This document shows positions 13,452 to 25,200 of a stretch of 64,000 bases of DNA, one piece after another (positions within the stretch are counted from its first letter, which is position 1; each line of letters starts with the position of its first letter). The stretch spans positions 10,219,001-10,283,000 of the forward strand of contig JAVTVX010000012.1 in NCBI GenBank assembly GCA_033439265.1, read 5' to 3'. Both the position numbers and the translations under genes were made by a program. Under the pieces are notes generated by a model. The model saw only the letters and a list, made by a program, of their open reading frames with translations. It searched no databases and was not told the DNA's origin. The DNA is from Dillenia suffruticosa (taxonomy: Eukaryota; Streptophyta; Magnoliopsida; Dilleniales; Dilleniaceae).

Positions 13452-13982
13452 TCATGCTAACCCAGACTGCGGCTGTGACCCAAGAGTAGCGAGGTGGTCT
13501 GCACACTTGTTGCCTTCTCTGAACGTATGGCGGGTCTTCACAATGTTAACTTCATTCATAAACTCCTGACAATCTTGAATTATGTTTCCAAGCGAATGGT
13601 TGACTGCAGTCCCCACCTTGAGAAGTTTGCACATAGCCAAAGAATTCACCTCCAACTCAATGTTTTTCTGCCCCCTCTTGTTCGCAAGAAAGAGACCCTC
13701 CCTAACCTCCCATATCTCTACAATGGTGACCGAAAAAATTCCTACATTAGCAGCGAATCCCGCTACCCATTCGCCTTTGTCATTCCGCAAGATGCCTCCA
13801 GTTGCAACATGGCCATCAGATGCTATAGAGCCATCACTGTTGAGCTTAAACCTATTGCTCCTAGGGGGAAACCAACTGATCCACTCCTTTCTGCAGGAGT
13901 TCCTCTCTAACTCCTTAGAGCTAGCAAGCTTGATTTCTCTGCTGAAATTCAAAGCCCACCTAGCAACCAACATGACAGACAT
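13452..13982 (-). CDS. RNase H-like domain of the LINE (open frame)
   Basis: This 176-codon frame resembles the RVT_3 RNase H-like proteins of plant non-LTR elements, which degrade the RNA strand of the RNA:DNA hybrid. The NSDGS motif carries the first catalytic Asp. A VEIWEVREGLFLA helix resembles the E-containing ALR.GL helix of the family, and HTFREGNKCADHLA is the usual C-terminal block with an Asp. It is part of a truncated element, so independent expression is doubtful. Confidence 0.65.
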   Translation of the reverse strand: MSVMLVARWALNFSREIKLASSKELERNSCRKEWISWFPPRSNRFKLNSDGSIASDGHVATGGILRNDKGEWVAGFAANVGIFSVTIVEIWEVREGLFLANKRGQKNIELEVNSLAMCKLLKVGTAVNHSLGNIIQDCQEFMNEVNIVKTRHTFREGNKCADHLATLGSQPQSGLA

Positions 13983-14123
13983 CTTCTCCTTCTGATAGAT
14001 GCGTCTGCACCGGGCCTTCTAGAGGATCCAAACAGTGGCTAGAAACTTGCTTCTATTTATATGGAAAGTTCCCGTGCAGAGACCTTTATATCCAAACTTA
14101 AACCAACTGATCACATTCGCAGT

Positions 14124-14357
14124 TCAGAAACTGTCCACACCTTCCACCCTCGAAAGAACAAGGCTCCACACTTCTCTAGCCGTAATGCAGACTCTTAGAC
14201 AGTGAAGAGTAGTCTCCTTCGACCCTCTACAGTGTGAGCAGTCATCCTCCGTTGTGAAGTGTCTTTCCTTCCTCTCGATATTTGTCATGATCTTATTACT
14301 TGCAGCAAGCCACAAGAAAAATTTCACTCTCTCAGGACCTGCAATTTCCAAATCCAA
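14124..14357 (-). pseudogene. Zinc-binding reverse transcriptase domain fragment
   Basis: It shows a VKFFLWLAASNKIMT segment and then CSHCRGS...HCLRVC, the zinc-binding pattern at the RT C-terminus of plant LINEs. It lies just upstream (in minus orientation) of the RNase H frame, from which a stop and frame change separate it. Confidence 0.65.
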
Positions 14358-14689
14358 GCCTAGTCTTCCTCCACCTAAATTCCTCTATCTCTTAAGGAGC
14401 GGCAGTACCTATACGCCGATGCATCCAAGAAACAATCATCCCCACTTCCACCCCAGCAGAAATCATCAACTGCCCTGCTATTCCCAGGAATCATCACACT
14501 TCTGATCTCTTCAACCTTTGCCATCAGGAGGCAGGTAATGAGCTCCTCAATGTTCCATTCTCTATTTTCAGTTATAAAACTTATGAAATTCTCGATTTCT
14601 ACAACTCTCAACATTTCTACCCACTCGTCCCCAATCTTTTTCTTTCCATTTGTTTAAATCTAATCTGATTTCATCTCTTGTATCTCACT

Positions 14690-15115
14690 ATTTTCCTTTT
14701 TTTTCTTTGAAAATATATATTTTTTAAATTAAAAATCTTGTGCCAACCTCTTGTCACGTTCCCTCTTTTGATCTACGGAGTTAGTATATATGTAAAATTT
14801 GTAGAACGAATTTTCTTAAAAGTGAAAATCTTGTGTGTGCCTGTTGTCTTCCATCTATGTTCAATCCATGGTGATAGCCCATTTTTAATTTGTAAAATGA
14901 TTTTTTTTAAAGAAAAATAAAATTCTTGTCTCACCTTGTGTTTGTAAAACGCATTTTTTCACAAAAAAGGAAAATACTTTGTTTGTCAAATGTTCAATCT
15001 ATGTTCCTTGTTGTTATTTTTTTTCCCAATAAAATGCATTTTTTCACCCAAAAAAAAAAAACTGATTTTTGCCTCCTGTTTGTAACATGTATTTCCTTTT
15101 TCGACAGATGTGATA
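14690..15115 (+). repeat. Imperfect tandem repeats of about 90-110 bp
   Basis: Segments built on AAAATCTTGTG...TGTTTGTAAAA...ATTTTTTCACAAAA recur about four times, with the CAATCTATGTTC motif twice. Units are heavily diverged and contain homopolymer runs. Origin unknown. Confidence 0.5.
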
Positions 15116-15353
15116 TGCCACATGCTTGATACAGTCAACAGTCATTCTCCATTTCTACATCTCTCTCAACATTTCTAATAAAAAAGCAACGAGGGGAGAG
15201 AGAGAGAGAATGGTAACAGAGGTTCAATTTGGGTTTAGAAGATAAAAATTGTGGCCACAGGAGCTTTAAAATGCGTTTCATGATTCATTTGGGTTTAGAA
15301 AATAAAAATTAGCTGAATTAGAGGTTCAATTTAAGTCTTGCGGACAACAGACG

Positions 15354-15512
15354 ATGCTTGAAACAGGATATGTGCAAGAGGGTTTACTTCTGAATGAGTC
15401 TGAACTTCATGGCCGCCAACCACCTTACTTCTATTCCCCTTATGGATACGGACACATTTCTTTGCCAGTGTTCCTTGTATCCTATTATTCATATCCTGCT
15501 CTGCTGTATTAA
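15354..15512 (+). CDS. Small Tyr-rich open frame, unrecognised
   Basis: This 52-codon ORF encodes a product beginning MLETGYVQEGLLLNESELHG, followed by a Tyr/Pro-rich stretch (PPYFYSPYGYGH) and a hydrophobic end. The frame is also open upstream to about 15318. Base use looks more coding-like than in the surrounding sequence, but no family is recognised. It ends about 40 bases before the Athila-like element, so it could be an exon of a host gene cut by that insertion, or chance. Confidence 0.25.
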   Translation: MLETGYVQEGLLLNESELHGRQPPYFYSPYGYGHISLPVFLVSYYSYPALLY

Positions 15513-15554
15513 ATATTTACATCTTCAATGTGACGCAGGAGGGTGTTTTGTGAC

Positions 15555-17006
15555 GTGCGATCTTGAGATCACAATTTCAGGCAAGCATACTCTAGTCAAA
15601 TATTGTGTATAGTACAAAACAAGTATACTTCTTACGAAAATATTTTATACTACTAAATATGAATAAATCTAATTTAAGTTGGACAAATTGAATCAGAGAT
15701 GTGAAACTGTTAGAAACTACTAAAAATAAAATTTAAAATACGAAATCCTAATGTGATATGATGAAAACCATAAAACATTGATTTCATGTATTTCAATTTG
15801 TTACATAGTCGAATCTTTTCAAATCCCTAAGTTTATTGGCTAATGAATTATTGATGATGAAGTAAAATTTTTTAAAATTAGATTTATTCATTGGTCATGC
15901 AATGAATCTCTAATGTGACTAAGCAAAACCCAATGACCATACAATTTTGATTAATCAAATTGTATTAAGCTCTATGAAAATTTGTAATTTAAAATTTCAC
16001 CTTAATTACCCCACATAAAATTAATCTAATGGTCATTCTCATAATTTCATATGAATTTTATTGTTCAAAGTAATGTTATACAATTACATGGATCATGCAT
16101 GCATTCGATTTCAAATCATGCAAAACGCAGATTTAAACGTTTCGAAACATTAAATTCAATAATAAAATTTCATCAAACAATAATCATACCAATAAAACTT
16201 AAGGGAAAAATTAAATCAAGCTACGTAATTAATAAAAAATAGAATTTATCGAGTTTTAAAAAAAATAAAATTAGTTAGATATTGAAAAGAAAAATAAAAG
16301 AGTAAAAGAAAATATTACAACCTTTATTTACAAGAAAATAGATGTGGAAGGCCTATGTTATGATGGAGGTAGCTGTTAGGATTTGTGAAGTGAAGGCATA
16401 AGAGAAAATAATGAAGGAGGCATGCGCCCCTCGTTGCTGACCTTGCGATGTTATGTAACTAAGACTAAAAACTCTAGAAGAATTTAGAATTTTGCAATTT
16501 TTGGAAACTTGGTATTTGAGTTTGATTTGGAAACTTGGTATTGTTGAGATGATAAGAATCCCTAGCTTTTCGCAAAATTTGAAAACTCCATTTTTATCTT
16601 GATTCTAGAATATCTTTTGAAATTTTTAGCAACTTAACTTCTAAATTTTTAGTTCTTAATTTCCTTTTTTAGTATGGACTCTTTTTCCGGCATGCAATAC
16701 TCAATTTTTGGATATGCTCCTGCTTAAATCAGCTTCTAGGTTCTTCATAACATTTGTAGGACTTGAAGTCTTATTTCTAACGCCGCAAGAATCACTTCAA
16801 TTAGATATCAAAACAAGAAGTTATATTTAAAATACTAACAACTTTATGTACAGTCTAAAATTTAAAAATAAACTCAATATTTTCTAAATTAAAATTCACG
16901 AAATTAATCAATGTAAAATCATAAAATTGGGTTTAAAATAGTTCTAAAATTTATAAATATGGTCTAAAATAATATAATTCAAGTGTTTAAAAATATTGTT
17001 ATCAAA
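15555..17006 (-). repeat. 3' LTR of the Athila-like element
   Basis: Minus-strand reading starts TGATAACAATATTT and ends ...CGCA. It is colinear with 21599-22254 and then 28520-29335. Relative to those, it shows the uninterrupted target ATAAAACTTAAGGG near 16195, into which a SIRE-like LTR inserted in the other copy. Confidence 0.8.
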
Positions 17007-18818
17007 TACCCCACACTTAAATATTTGCATGTCCTTAAGCAGAAACAATTTCATCCAAAACCAATTCAATTCTTTCAAATCCTTAACCATGCATATGACA
17101 AGTTCAAATCAGAATTACAATCAAAACAAACAATAGTTCGCAACATTTAGTACTTGAAAAACCATTGCATCTTTTATAGTCTCATTGAAATTAAAAACAA
17201 TATAAAATTCAAACACCTTCATGATCGATTTACTCAATACAAAGAGAAATATGATAAAAAAATTAAGATTTGACTATTTTATGAACTCAATTTTATGAAT
17301 ATATGTATCACTTAAATCAATACAATAAGATGACATTGTCCTAGGTTTACTGATATATCAAATTTCTACCACTTAAATATGAAATTCATACACCAATCAA
17401 AATGTCTTTTATTTGATTATAACGAGGCTATGGTAAATGATAGGATAATGGATCAAAATATTGGTTTAAAATAATTCACAAAAAATAGTCAAGTATCAAA
17501 ACAGGACATTCTTTATATCAAAGCAAGAAACAGTAACTTCCACAAGTTTTCATTCCAAGATATGTATAGTAATCCAACTCCAAATATGTAGTATATCACA
17601 CATCCAAAATAAAGAGTATGAAATAGAACTTTACTATAAAAAAGAACAATAAATGAACAATGCTTTTTCTTAGTTTTTTTCTTCTCTGTTTTTTTTTCAA
17701 CCAGTACTTTTTTTTCATCATTTTTTTTTTGAATTTGGATTTTTTTTAAAAGAACTCAAGATAATGCCTAAAAATATACATGAAACTCCAACATATATAA
17801 AAAGAATATAATATCTAAAAATATAATATCATACTATCAACTATAAGTATATTAGTAAATTTGAGTTCAAAATCTGAAGTTTGAAAATAATACATTATGA
17901 GGAAAAACTATGTGCGTAATTCAAGAAAGAAAATGTCTAGATTCAAATGGGTTTACTAAAGAATATAAAAGTTAGAAATAGTATTTTGCGAAAGCTAAAA
18001 ATGTGTAAATCTAGGTACCTTGATCATTTTAGTGCATGCAAATAAAAATTGTGATCTCAAAATATATAACAAAATAAGTTATAGAATAATCAATTTATGT
18101 GTGATATATGCTTAAGAAGAAAAATGAGAGTATAACAAATTGCTCTTTAAGACTCAAATTGTCACTTTGGTAAATTTTGTATCAAATCTTGCATACTTAT
18201 CTTTTAAATCAACTATAAAAAAGATGAATAGCTAATCATGTGCATAATAATCATTAATATCAATCATTTTTCATACAACTCAATTAAAAAAAAAGTAACA
18301 TACAAGAACTAGAAACTCGAAAAAATTTCATTGGCATGGAAGAAAAAATTTCAACACTCAAATTCTTTAAAACAAAAATCAGCATCCTATATATGCTTCC
18401 CCCATACTTAAACTAAGCATTGTACTCAATGTGCAAGATGAATAATAAATGAAATATAAAAGGGAAAAGAGAACTCCCCTAATAAAGCTGATAAACTTGA
18501 GTTTTCTCCCAATAAACGCATTTCTTTAAAGTTTTTTGCTAGACATAATGTTCTTACTGCAACCTGATTCATAGATTTTCACAGCATGACCATTTGTGGC
18601 ATATTGTCATATTTTTGTCATTTCCTTATCAATTCGACCATTCTTAGATATCTCTTGCTTTTCCTCCAAGTTATTGAATTTCAACTTCGTTTCTTTACCT
18701 ACATTAAACTACCTCTTTGATTTAAATTCACACCAAAAATAGCATGCGATGAAATGACAATGCAATTTTCAATAGGATCATTTGAATAAAAGATATTAAC
18801 ATCATGTTCAACAATTTT
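17007..18818 (-). other. Non-coding 3' internal region of the Athila-like element
   Basis: AT-rich and without a recognisable ORF. Minus-strand CTTAAGGACATGCAAATATT plus the TAAGTGTGGGG tract at 17007-17040 is the usual pre-LTR block of Athila-like elements. A second, similar block occurs near 18405-18425 (minus TAGTTTAAGTATGGGGGAAG), which suggests a duplication or internal rearrangement connected with loss of pol. Confidence 0.6.
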
Positions 18819-19403
18819 TCATGTGCAATCAATCATAAAAACCTCTTGTTTATCAAAATTTTTCATGTGACGAAAAATATTAAATTCAATATTTTCTTCA
18901 TTGACTCTCGAAATTAACTTTCCGGCAGAAACATCAATCAAGGCATATGCAGTGGCAAGAAAAGGTCTACTTAAAATCAAAGAAGTGCTCTCTGCATCAT
19001 CCATATCCAAGACAACTAAATCAACAAGAAAAATAAATATATTAAGTTTAACTAATATGCTCTCAATAATGCCTCTTAAATATTTTATACTTTTATCAGC
19101 TAATTGCAATGAAATGTTAATTGGTGGACAATCACTTAACCCTAACTTTAAGAACACAGAGTATGACATGAAATTGACACCAGCACCCAAATCACACAAA
19201 ATATCATAAAAAACAGTAGAGTCAATGGTGCATGAGATAGAGAAACTCCTTGAATCTTTAAGTTTCGGCAACGACTTCCTTTGTAAAATCACAGAACACT
19301 CGTCCTTGAGCTTGACTATTGAAACTTCATCCAATTTCTTCTTTTTAGTGATCACCTCCTCGAGAAATCTCCAGTAAATAGGCATTTGTCTAATGAAATC
19401 CAA
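18819..19403 (-). pseudogene. Athila-like aspartic protease region
   Basis: This 194-codon open stretch is the protease of the gag-pol precursor, which cleaves the polyprotein inside the particle. It shows LPKLKDSRSFSISCTI leading to the active-site region CDLGAGVNFMS, with Asp-Leu-Gly-Ala, then LQLADKSIKYLRGIIE and LILSRPFLATAYALIDV, the flap and C-terminal blocks typical of Athila/Tat elements. It matches family blocks closely, but the downstream polymerase is missing, so it is a fragment of a dead element. Confidence 0.85.
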
Positions 19404-19989
19404 AAAAGGAATATTAATGTGTAATTTCTTAAAAATTAAAAAAAAAATTCAAATTCCACTTTTGCACATAAAAGATGCCCAGAAAAAGGAATAGGGGGTT
19501 TATATTCACTAAAACATAAAGTACTTCCTTGTTTAGAATCCTGTGTCTTGGACTTCTCATTTGTAGACTGATAGATTTCTTCCTGACCTCTTGTTTTTTC
19601 TCTTCATTTTGGGACAGATCTTAAACCTCTTGCAATTCTTTCCTATTCCTTAACGAGATTGCATTTGCCTATGCTATAAGGTTTTTCTCAGTATTATTTG
19701 ACAATTTACATGGCATACAAGAATGAAAGACATTAGTTAATTGATCAATTTTATTTTTAAGCTTCTCAAACCTTTCATTAGTTGCTGTTACCAATCGTTT
19801 CATTGTCAACTCCCAAGATGCCTTGGTTCTCTTGGTTGTGGATTCCTTGAATTAAAATATGATGGATTTACTCTGTGTAGTGCTCCTTGACTTCATGAAA
19901 AATTGTGATGGCTTCTCTACCCAGGGTTATATGTATTGGAGTAAGGGTTCTCCTGAGACCTGCCAAAGTTAGAAATATAGTTTGCTTGT

Positions 19990-20851
19990 TGTATTAACGA
20001 ACACTCAGAAGCTCTGTGAGAAGAATTACTACAATAATCACAATATAAAACCTAGTTAGTCAGAGCATTAAGTTGATTAGACTTAACAACATTAATCAAA
20101 TTGATTAGATTTAATAACATTAATCAATGACTCAATTTTTGCATTAAGCATTGTAAAACTATCAACCTCTTGCACATCATCTCTTTGTCTAGGAATCTCA
20201 CGCTTATTAGACCGATTATACTGATTTGAAACCATATCATCTAGTAATGCCCATATTTCAATATATGATCTATTCAAGAAAGCACCCCCAACCACAGTAT
20301 CAATGGTAATTTTAACAGTGTAAAAGAACACCATAAAAAGTTTGCCAAACTAACCAGTCAGGTATACGATGATATGGGCATTTCCAAATCAAAATTTTAA
20401 AATGTTCTCAAACACTATATAAAGATTCACAATCAAATTGTCTAAAACTATTAAAATCATTACATAACTTAGTAGTTTTACCAGGTGGATAATATTTAGC
20501 CAAAAATGTTTAAGAGAGGTTTTCCTAATTTGTAAAATGATTATGAGGAAACGAGTTACGCCATACTTTCACCTTTCCCCCATAAGAGAAAGGAAACAAA
20601 TGTAACCTTATTGCATCAGGGTTTATTCCATTCAATTTGATTGTATCATAAATTTCTAGAAAGTTCTTCAAATGGCTATTTGGATTTTTGAAATTCTCTT
20701 CACTACTAAACTGATCTGTTTGCACCATGCTAATAAGGCTAGGTTTAAGCTCAAAGTTATTTGATTTTATGGGAGGTCTTGCAATGCTAGTTTGTATGTC
20801 TTGAAGTTTCGGCATTGAATACTCCCTCATAGCTCTGTTATCATAAGTCAT
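19990..20851 (-). pseudogene. Athila-like gag region
   Basis: The capsid part at 20851-20525 has PIKSNNFELKPSLISMVQ, FLEIYDTIKLNGINPDAIR and LFPFSYGGKVKVWRNS, the conserved Athila gag block. It continues with stops through 20334-20092 and reaches a CCHC zinc knuckle (CDYCSNSSHRASEC) at about 20044-20003. Several frameshifts and stops separate the pieces. Bases 19404-19990 are the decayed linker to protease. Confidence 0.78.
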
Positions 20852-21571
20852 TGTTTTCTTACAAACACAAAAATAATATAATTAGATCTCTATACGTATA
20901 CAAAAATAACACAAAATTAGATCAATAAAATAAATTATAAAAACTACTCTAAAAAATATAGATTACCTATAAAAAAAAGTAGAAATAAAAAAATATATAA
21001 TAAACTAGTACACAAAATACACCTAAATAATGAACCAAAAAACAGAAAAATTACAAAAAAATAAAAAAAGAAAAGTCAATGAAAATGATGGAATTTAACC
21101 AAGATAGGGTGGTACTCGTAGCAAAGTTTCGAGTTTTTTTTTCCTTTTTTGGTGTCCTGGGACTTGTTCAACCACTCAATATCTGAAATTTTATCCTAAC
21201 TAATTCGGGTCAACCCGACTAAGATCCCTCTTAGTGGGTAAGTCTAACGTAATCAATTCAATACCCAAATCTCGAGTCAAACTTATTATTTTAGTTAAAG
21301 AGTACAGTAAAATATCTGCTACACTAACTGCCCATTGGTCAAAGCTACAAATTTTGCTCAATAGGCAAAAATCCCTTGGAACAAATGATTGCTTAACTCT
21401 AATTCTGAAAAATTTTTCTGACCATGAAAATTCTCAAAAATTCTCATCAAATTTTAAAAAAACTAAACCTGAAATAGCAACTATATAATCTAAACCCTAA
21501 TCTAAGAAAATAAACAAGAAATATCAAAGTCCAATTTCAAATAAGATTATTCTGGTTGAGACACAAAGATA

Positions 21572-21589
21572 TCCACAGTAACGACGTCA
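21572..21589 (-). other. Degenerate Athila primer binding site
   Basis: Minus-strand TGACGTCGTTACTGTGGA is a decayed form of TGGCGCCGTTGCCGGGGA, the site used by Athila-like elements. It lies about nine bases inside the 5' LTR end and fixes the element's orientation. Confidence 0.7.
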
Positions 21590-22254
21590 AAAACTTGATG
21601 CACGATTTTGATATCACAATTTCAAGCAAGTATACCCCATCAAATGTTGTGTATAGTGTAAAACAAATGTCATTTGCATGAAAATATTTTATACTACCAA
21701 ATATGAATAAATCTAATCTAAGTTGAATAAATTGAATCAGATATGTGAAACTATTAGAAACTATTAAAAATAAAATCTAAAATATGAAACCCTAATGTAA
21801 TGGAAACCTTAATATGATGAAAACTCCAGAATATCAATTTCAACTATTTCAATTTTTTACATAATCGAATCTTTTCAAATCTCTAAGTTTATTGACTAAT
21901 GAATTATTGATGATAAAAGTTAATTTTTTAAAATTAGATTTTCCCAATGGTTATGTAATGAATCTTTAATGTGACTAACCAAAATCCAAAGGTAATTCAA
22001 TTTTGATTAATCAAATTGCATTAATTTCTGTGAAAATTTGTAATTTAAGGTTCCCCTAAATTTTCACACATGAAATAAATCCAATGGTTATACTCATAAT
22101 CTCATATGAATTTTATTATTCAGACTAATCTTATGCAACTATATGAGTCACGTATGCACTCGATCTCAAATCATGCAAAACACAAATCTAAACGTTTCAA
22201 AACATTAAATTTAACAATAAAATTTTATCAAACAATAAGCATACCAATAAAACC

Positions 22255-25200
22255 TGTTATTCAACTAAAGGGGAGGAGTGAATAGTTGAATAAAAACTTT
22301 TTAACACTTTTTTTGAATTTTAAAGCTTTATGATAGTGAATGAAAGCAGATAAAAATGATACAAAGAATTTTTATAGTGGTTTCACCAAACTCGATGTAC
22401 GTCCACTCCCAAGCTCCCCCTAGATTTTCCACTAAATGCTTAGTTTACAAACTTGATTACAGTCTCAAGTTAAACCTCAAACAGTGTTACGTCTAAACAC
22501 TACAATTCAATCTCACACAGATTGAATTTTGGGTTTTTCTAGACTTAAGACAGTGTCGTACACTGCTTAATCTTTTACACTCAAATTAAGCTATAAAAGA
22601 AGGTCAAGAATTGAGCCTTACTTTCCTCGGATTTTATAGAATAAAATACTCGAAAAGACACTTAATACAATTAAAGCTTTCAAGTGCACAGAGATGAGAT
22701 TTTTCAGAATACAATTGGAGCTCTTAATTCAAGTCGTGTCTCGTGTGTTACCCTCTTTAATTTTTGTTATCAGTAGTTATTAAAGCATTGAATAGAGCCA
22801 TTGAGGGTTGGTGAAGGTTATTGTATTCAAACGTTGGACATTTAATTTTCATCATTACTGCTTTTACAACTGTTCCTTCCTTTGCGCTGAAGTTTTGTTC
22901 TTTTTACTGGCTCATCTTTTAAATAGGCCAATCAAACTTTGTTTACTCTGCATTTGAACATTAGCTTTGATAGAAAAGGAAACATTTTAAAGATCAAAGA
23001 AGGAAGACGTCCGTTAGGTTCAAAAATATTTCCCAGATCTGGATTCTGACACACGTAAGTCAACAAATCTATTGAGGATATCGACCTGAATTTGAATCAT
23101 TTCTAGTATATTTCTATACAAACAGGTCGACAAGATATTATTTTGGGTCGATAAGGAACTATGCCAAATAAAATTGATGGATACGAAATTTTTAATTGGT
23201 CGATGTGTTCCTCTATGTCGACTGTCACGCTCCGATCCTCGATCCAAGGCGTGAGCAGCTGCCACGCTATCCCGGATGCTGACATTAAATTCCCAACCAT
23301 CAACAAACAAACGGACAGAACTTCCCCATAAATCGAAGGTCTATCCTATATCAAAATCTCGTCAATCAATAACATATCAATATATAAATGTCAACCTGGC
23401 AAATCATCAACACAACCAACAAATCCACATCCTTGTCAACATCCAAAATAACGTAAGGTTAATCTAGTCCTATCCACAAACCTCTACTGTCATGCCCCCA
23501 TCAAAAGTATGAACAGTTGCCAGTCACCCCTCCTGTGATTTAGAGGTGGTACCGAGCGAACCTAATAGACAATTCTAGACATGACATGTTTCCCAAAGTG
23601 ATTGAACACAATAGTACAAGCATGTCTCAATGCAATACAATGAAATGAGAGTTACAATAATATGTACAATTCTTTACATACAGCATCCCTTTTATATACA
23701 TGTACAATGGTCTATTTACAATCCCAAATAAACAAATATATATATATATATATATATCATCTCATATCTTTAAACACAATCCTGTGGAAGAATGGTTAAT
23801 ACCATACCCAAATCCGATATCTCCAACAAAATCTCATGCGCTGCTATGTCGCAACGCGTCCCACTATAGCTATCTCTGTGGAGCAGAAGGTGAGGGGTGA
23901 GTATTATGGGGAATATTCAGTAAGTGAGAAGGTATATATAAGTGTGTTCAATGTGTTGGTGAAAAATGAAGTGTCAAAATGATTCAATAAATTCACAAGT
24001 CCGCATAATATATGAAAACAGTGCATAATGAACAATTCATCATAAATCATTCTTTTTCATACAATTCAAATATATATGCATCCATATCAATCGAATCACA
24101 CAAGTATAGAGCTTACCAAAATCAGTTTCTAGCAAAGGTCGACCACAACCAATGGCAGGCGCATCGGGGTCTTTTTTATATATGCAAAGTTAGAAAATGC
24201 TCTCTACCCCGACGTTGGTGATAGACCTCATCAGGTGCTAGACCAGGACGTTACCTAGTCCTCCCCCTTTTGGGTTCAACCCAACTAGTACCGTGTCGAG
24301 TCCCAATATCATATACGACATTTGAGGATATCTCCTATAGAAGCATATCTAGGTACAATTGGTACCTCTGCAAACGCCCTTCATAGCTATGGCATACCCA
24401 ACTCATCGGCGTATCTCATAAATCATATCATCATGGCATACATAAAGGCTCTCGGCCGATAACATAATATCATCACAATGTACGTGTCATTCCAACATTT
24501 ATCAAACCATATCAAACACTTCTCATAATTGATTTTATAAAATCATATGCATATCGATGCAATGACACGTTTTTCATTTCGCAAATCATTTGAATGTATA
24601 TTTCACAATAAAATCATGTTGTGGACACTCCAATGATTCACAAAATATTTAACAAATCCATTCCAAAAATCATAGCACACGATCATAATTCATGCTTGCA
24701 TTGAAAAGCGTTTTAAAACATGTTATTATGCATTGAACACATAATATAATAAATTTCACTCACTGTATACGGAAGGGTCAATCACTCCTTAAAATACCAA
24801 GCTGTATGGAAACTGTGTCCTCTCGTCAATTTGTTATCATGTTACTATAAAGGCAACACAAAGTACATATGAAATCTTTATGTAATGCAAATGAAGACTT
24901 TTAGGTTAAATACATTAATTTAACCTCTTTTATAGATTATCCGTGCCCCCCACTCTCTAATACACCATTCAATGACCACGCCTACGTGCCAAGGCAATAC
25001 ACATACCTCGATAGTACACATACAAGGAAATCAACTCCCTCCTTTCTCAATACACAACAACTCATGCTCAATGTCCACAAAAGGACAAGTTAAGCACACA
25101 ATTACATCACCTTACACAACATTTTCAATTTCATACACACATATGCTTCACACGCTTGACCTCAAATACATCCATTCACATTCATCATTTCACCAAAATA

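Larger units (their letters stand above)
13300..14620 (-). mobile_element. LINE (L1-type) 3' fragment: zinc-binding RT C-terminus plus RNase H
   Basis: On the minus strand, an RT C-terminal piece (14614-14375, with REWNIEELITCLL and SVMIPG) is followed by a zinc-binding RT domain (14357-14124, GPERVKFFLWLAASNKIMT then CSHCRGSKETTLHCLRVC). An RNase H domain follows (13982-13452, FKLNSDGSIASDGHVATGGI, with Asp of the active site and a terminal GNKCADHLA block). This order is typical of plant L1 elements. The RT core and endonuclease are absent, consistent with 5' truncation. An A-rich stretch (plus-strand T run near 13303-13310) marks the likely 3' tail. The RNase H frame is open for 176 codons. 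A host RNase H-like gene fragment is the less likely alternative. Confidence 0.75.

Noticed and set aside
13494..13995. Two plus-strand ORFs of about 137 codons
   Set aside because: They lie opposite the LINE RNase H frame, which has clear domain motifs; the plus-strand products match nothing.
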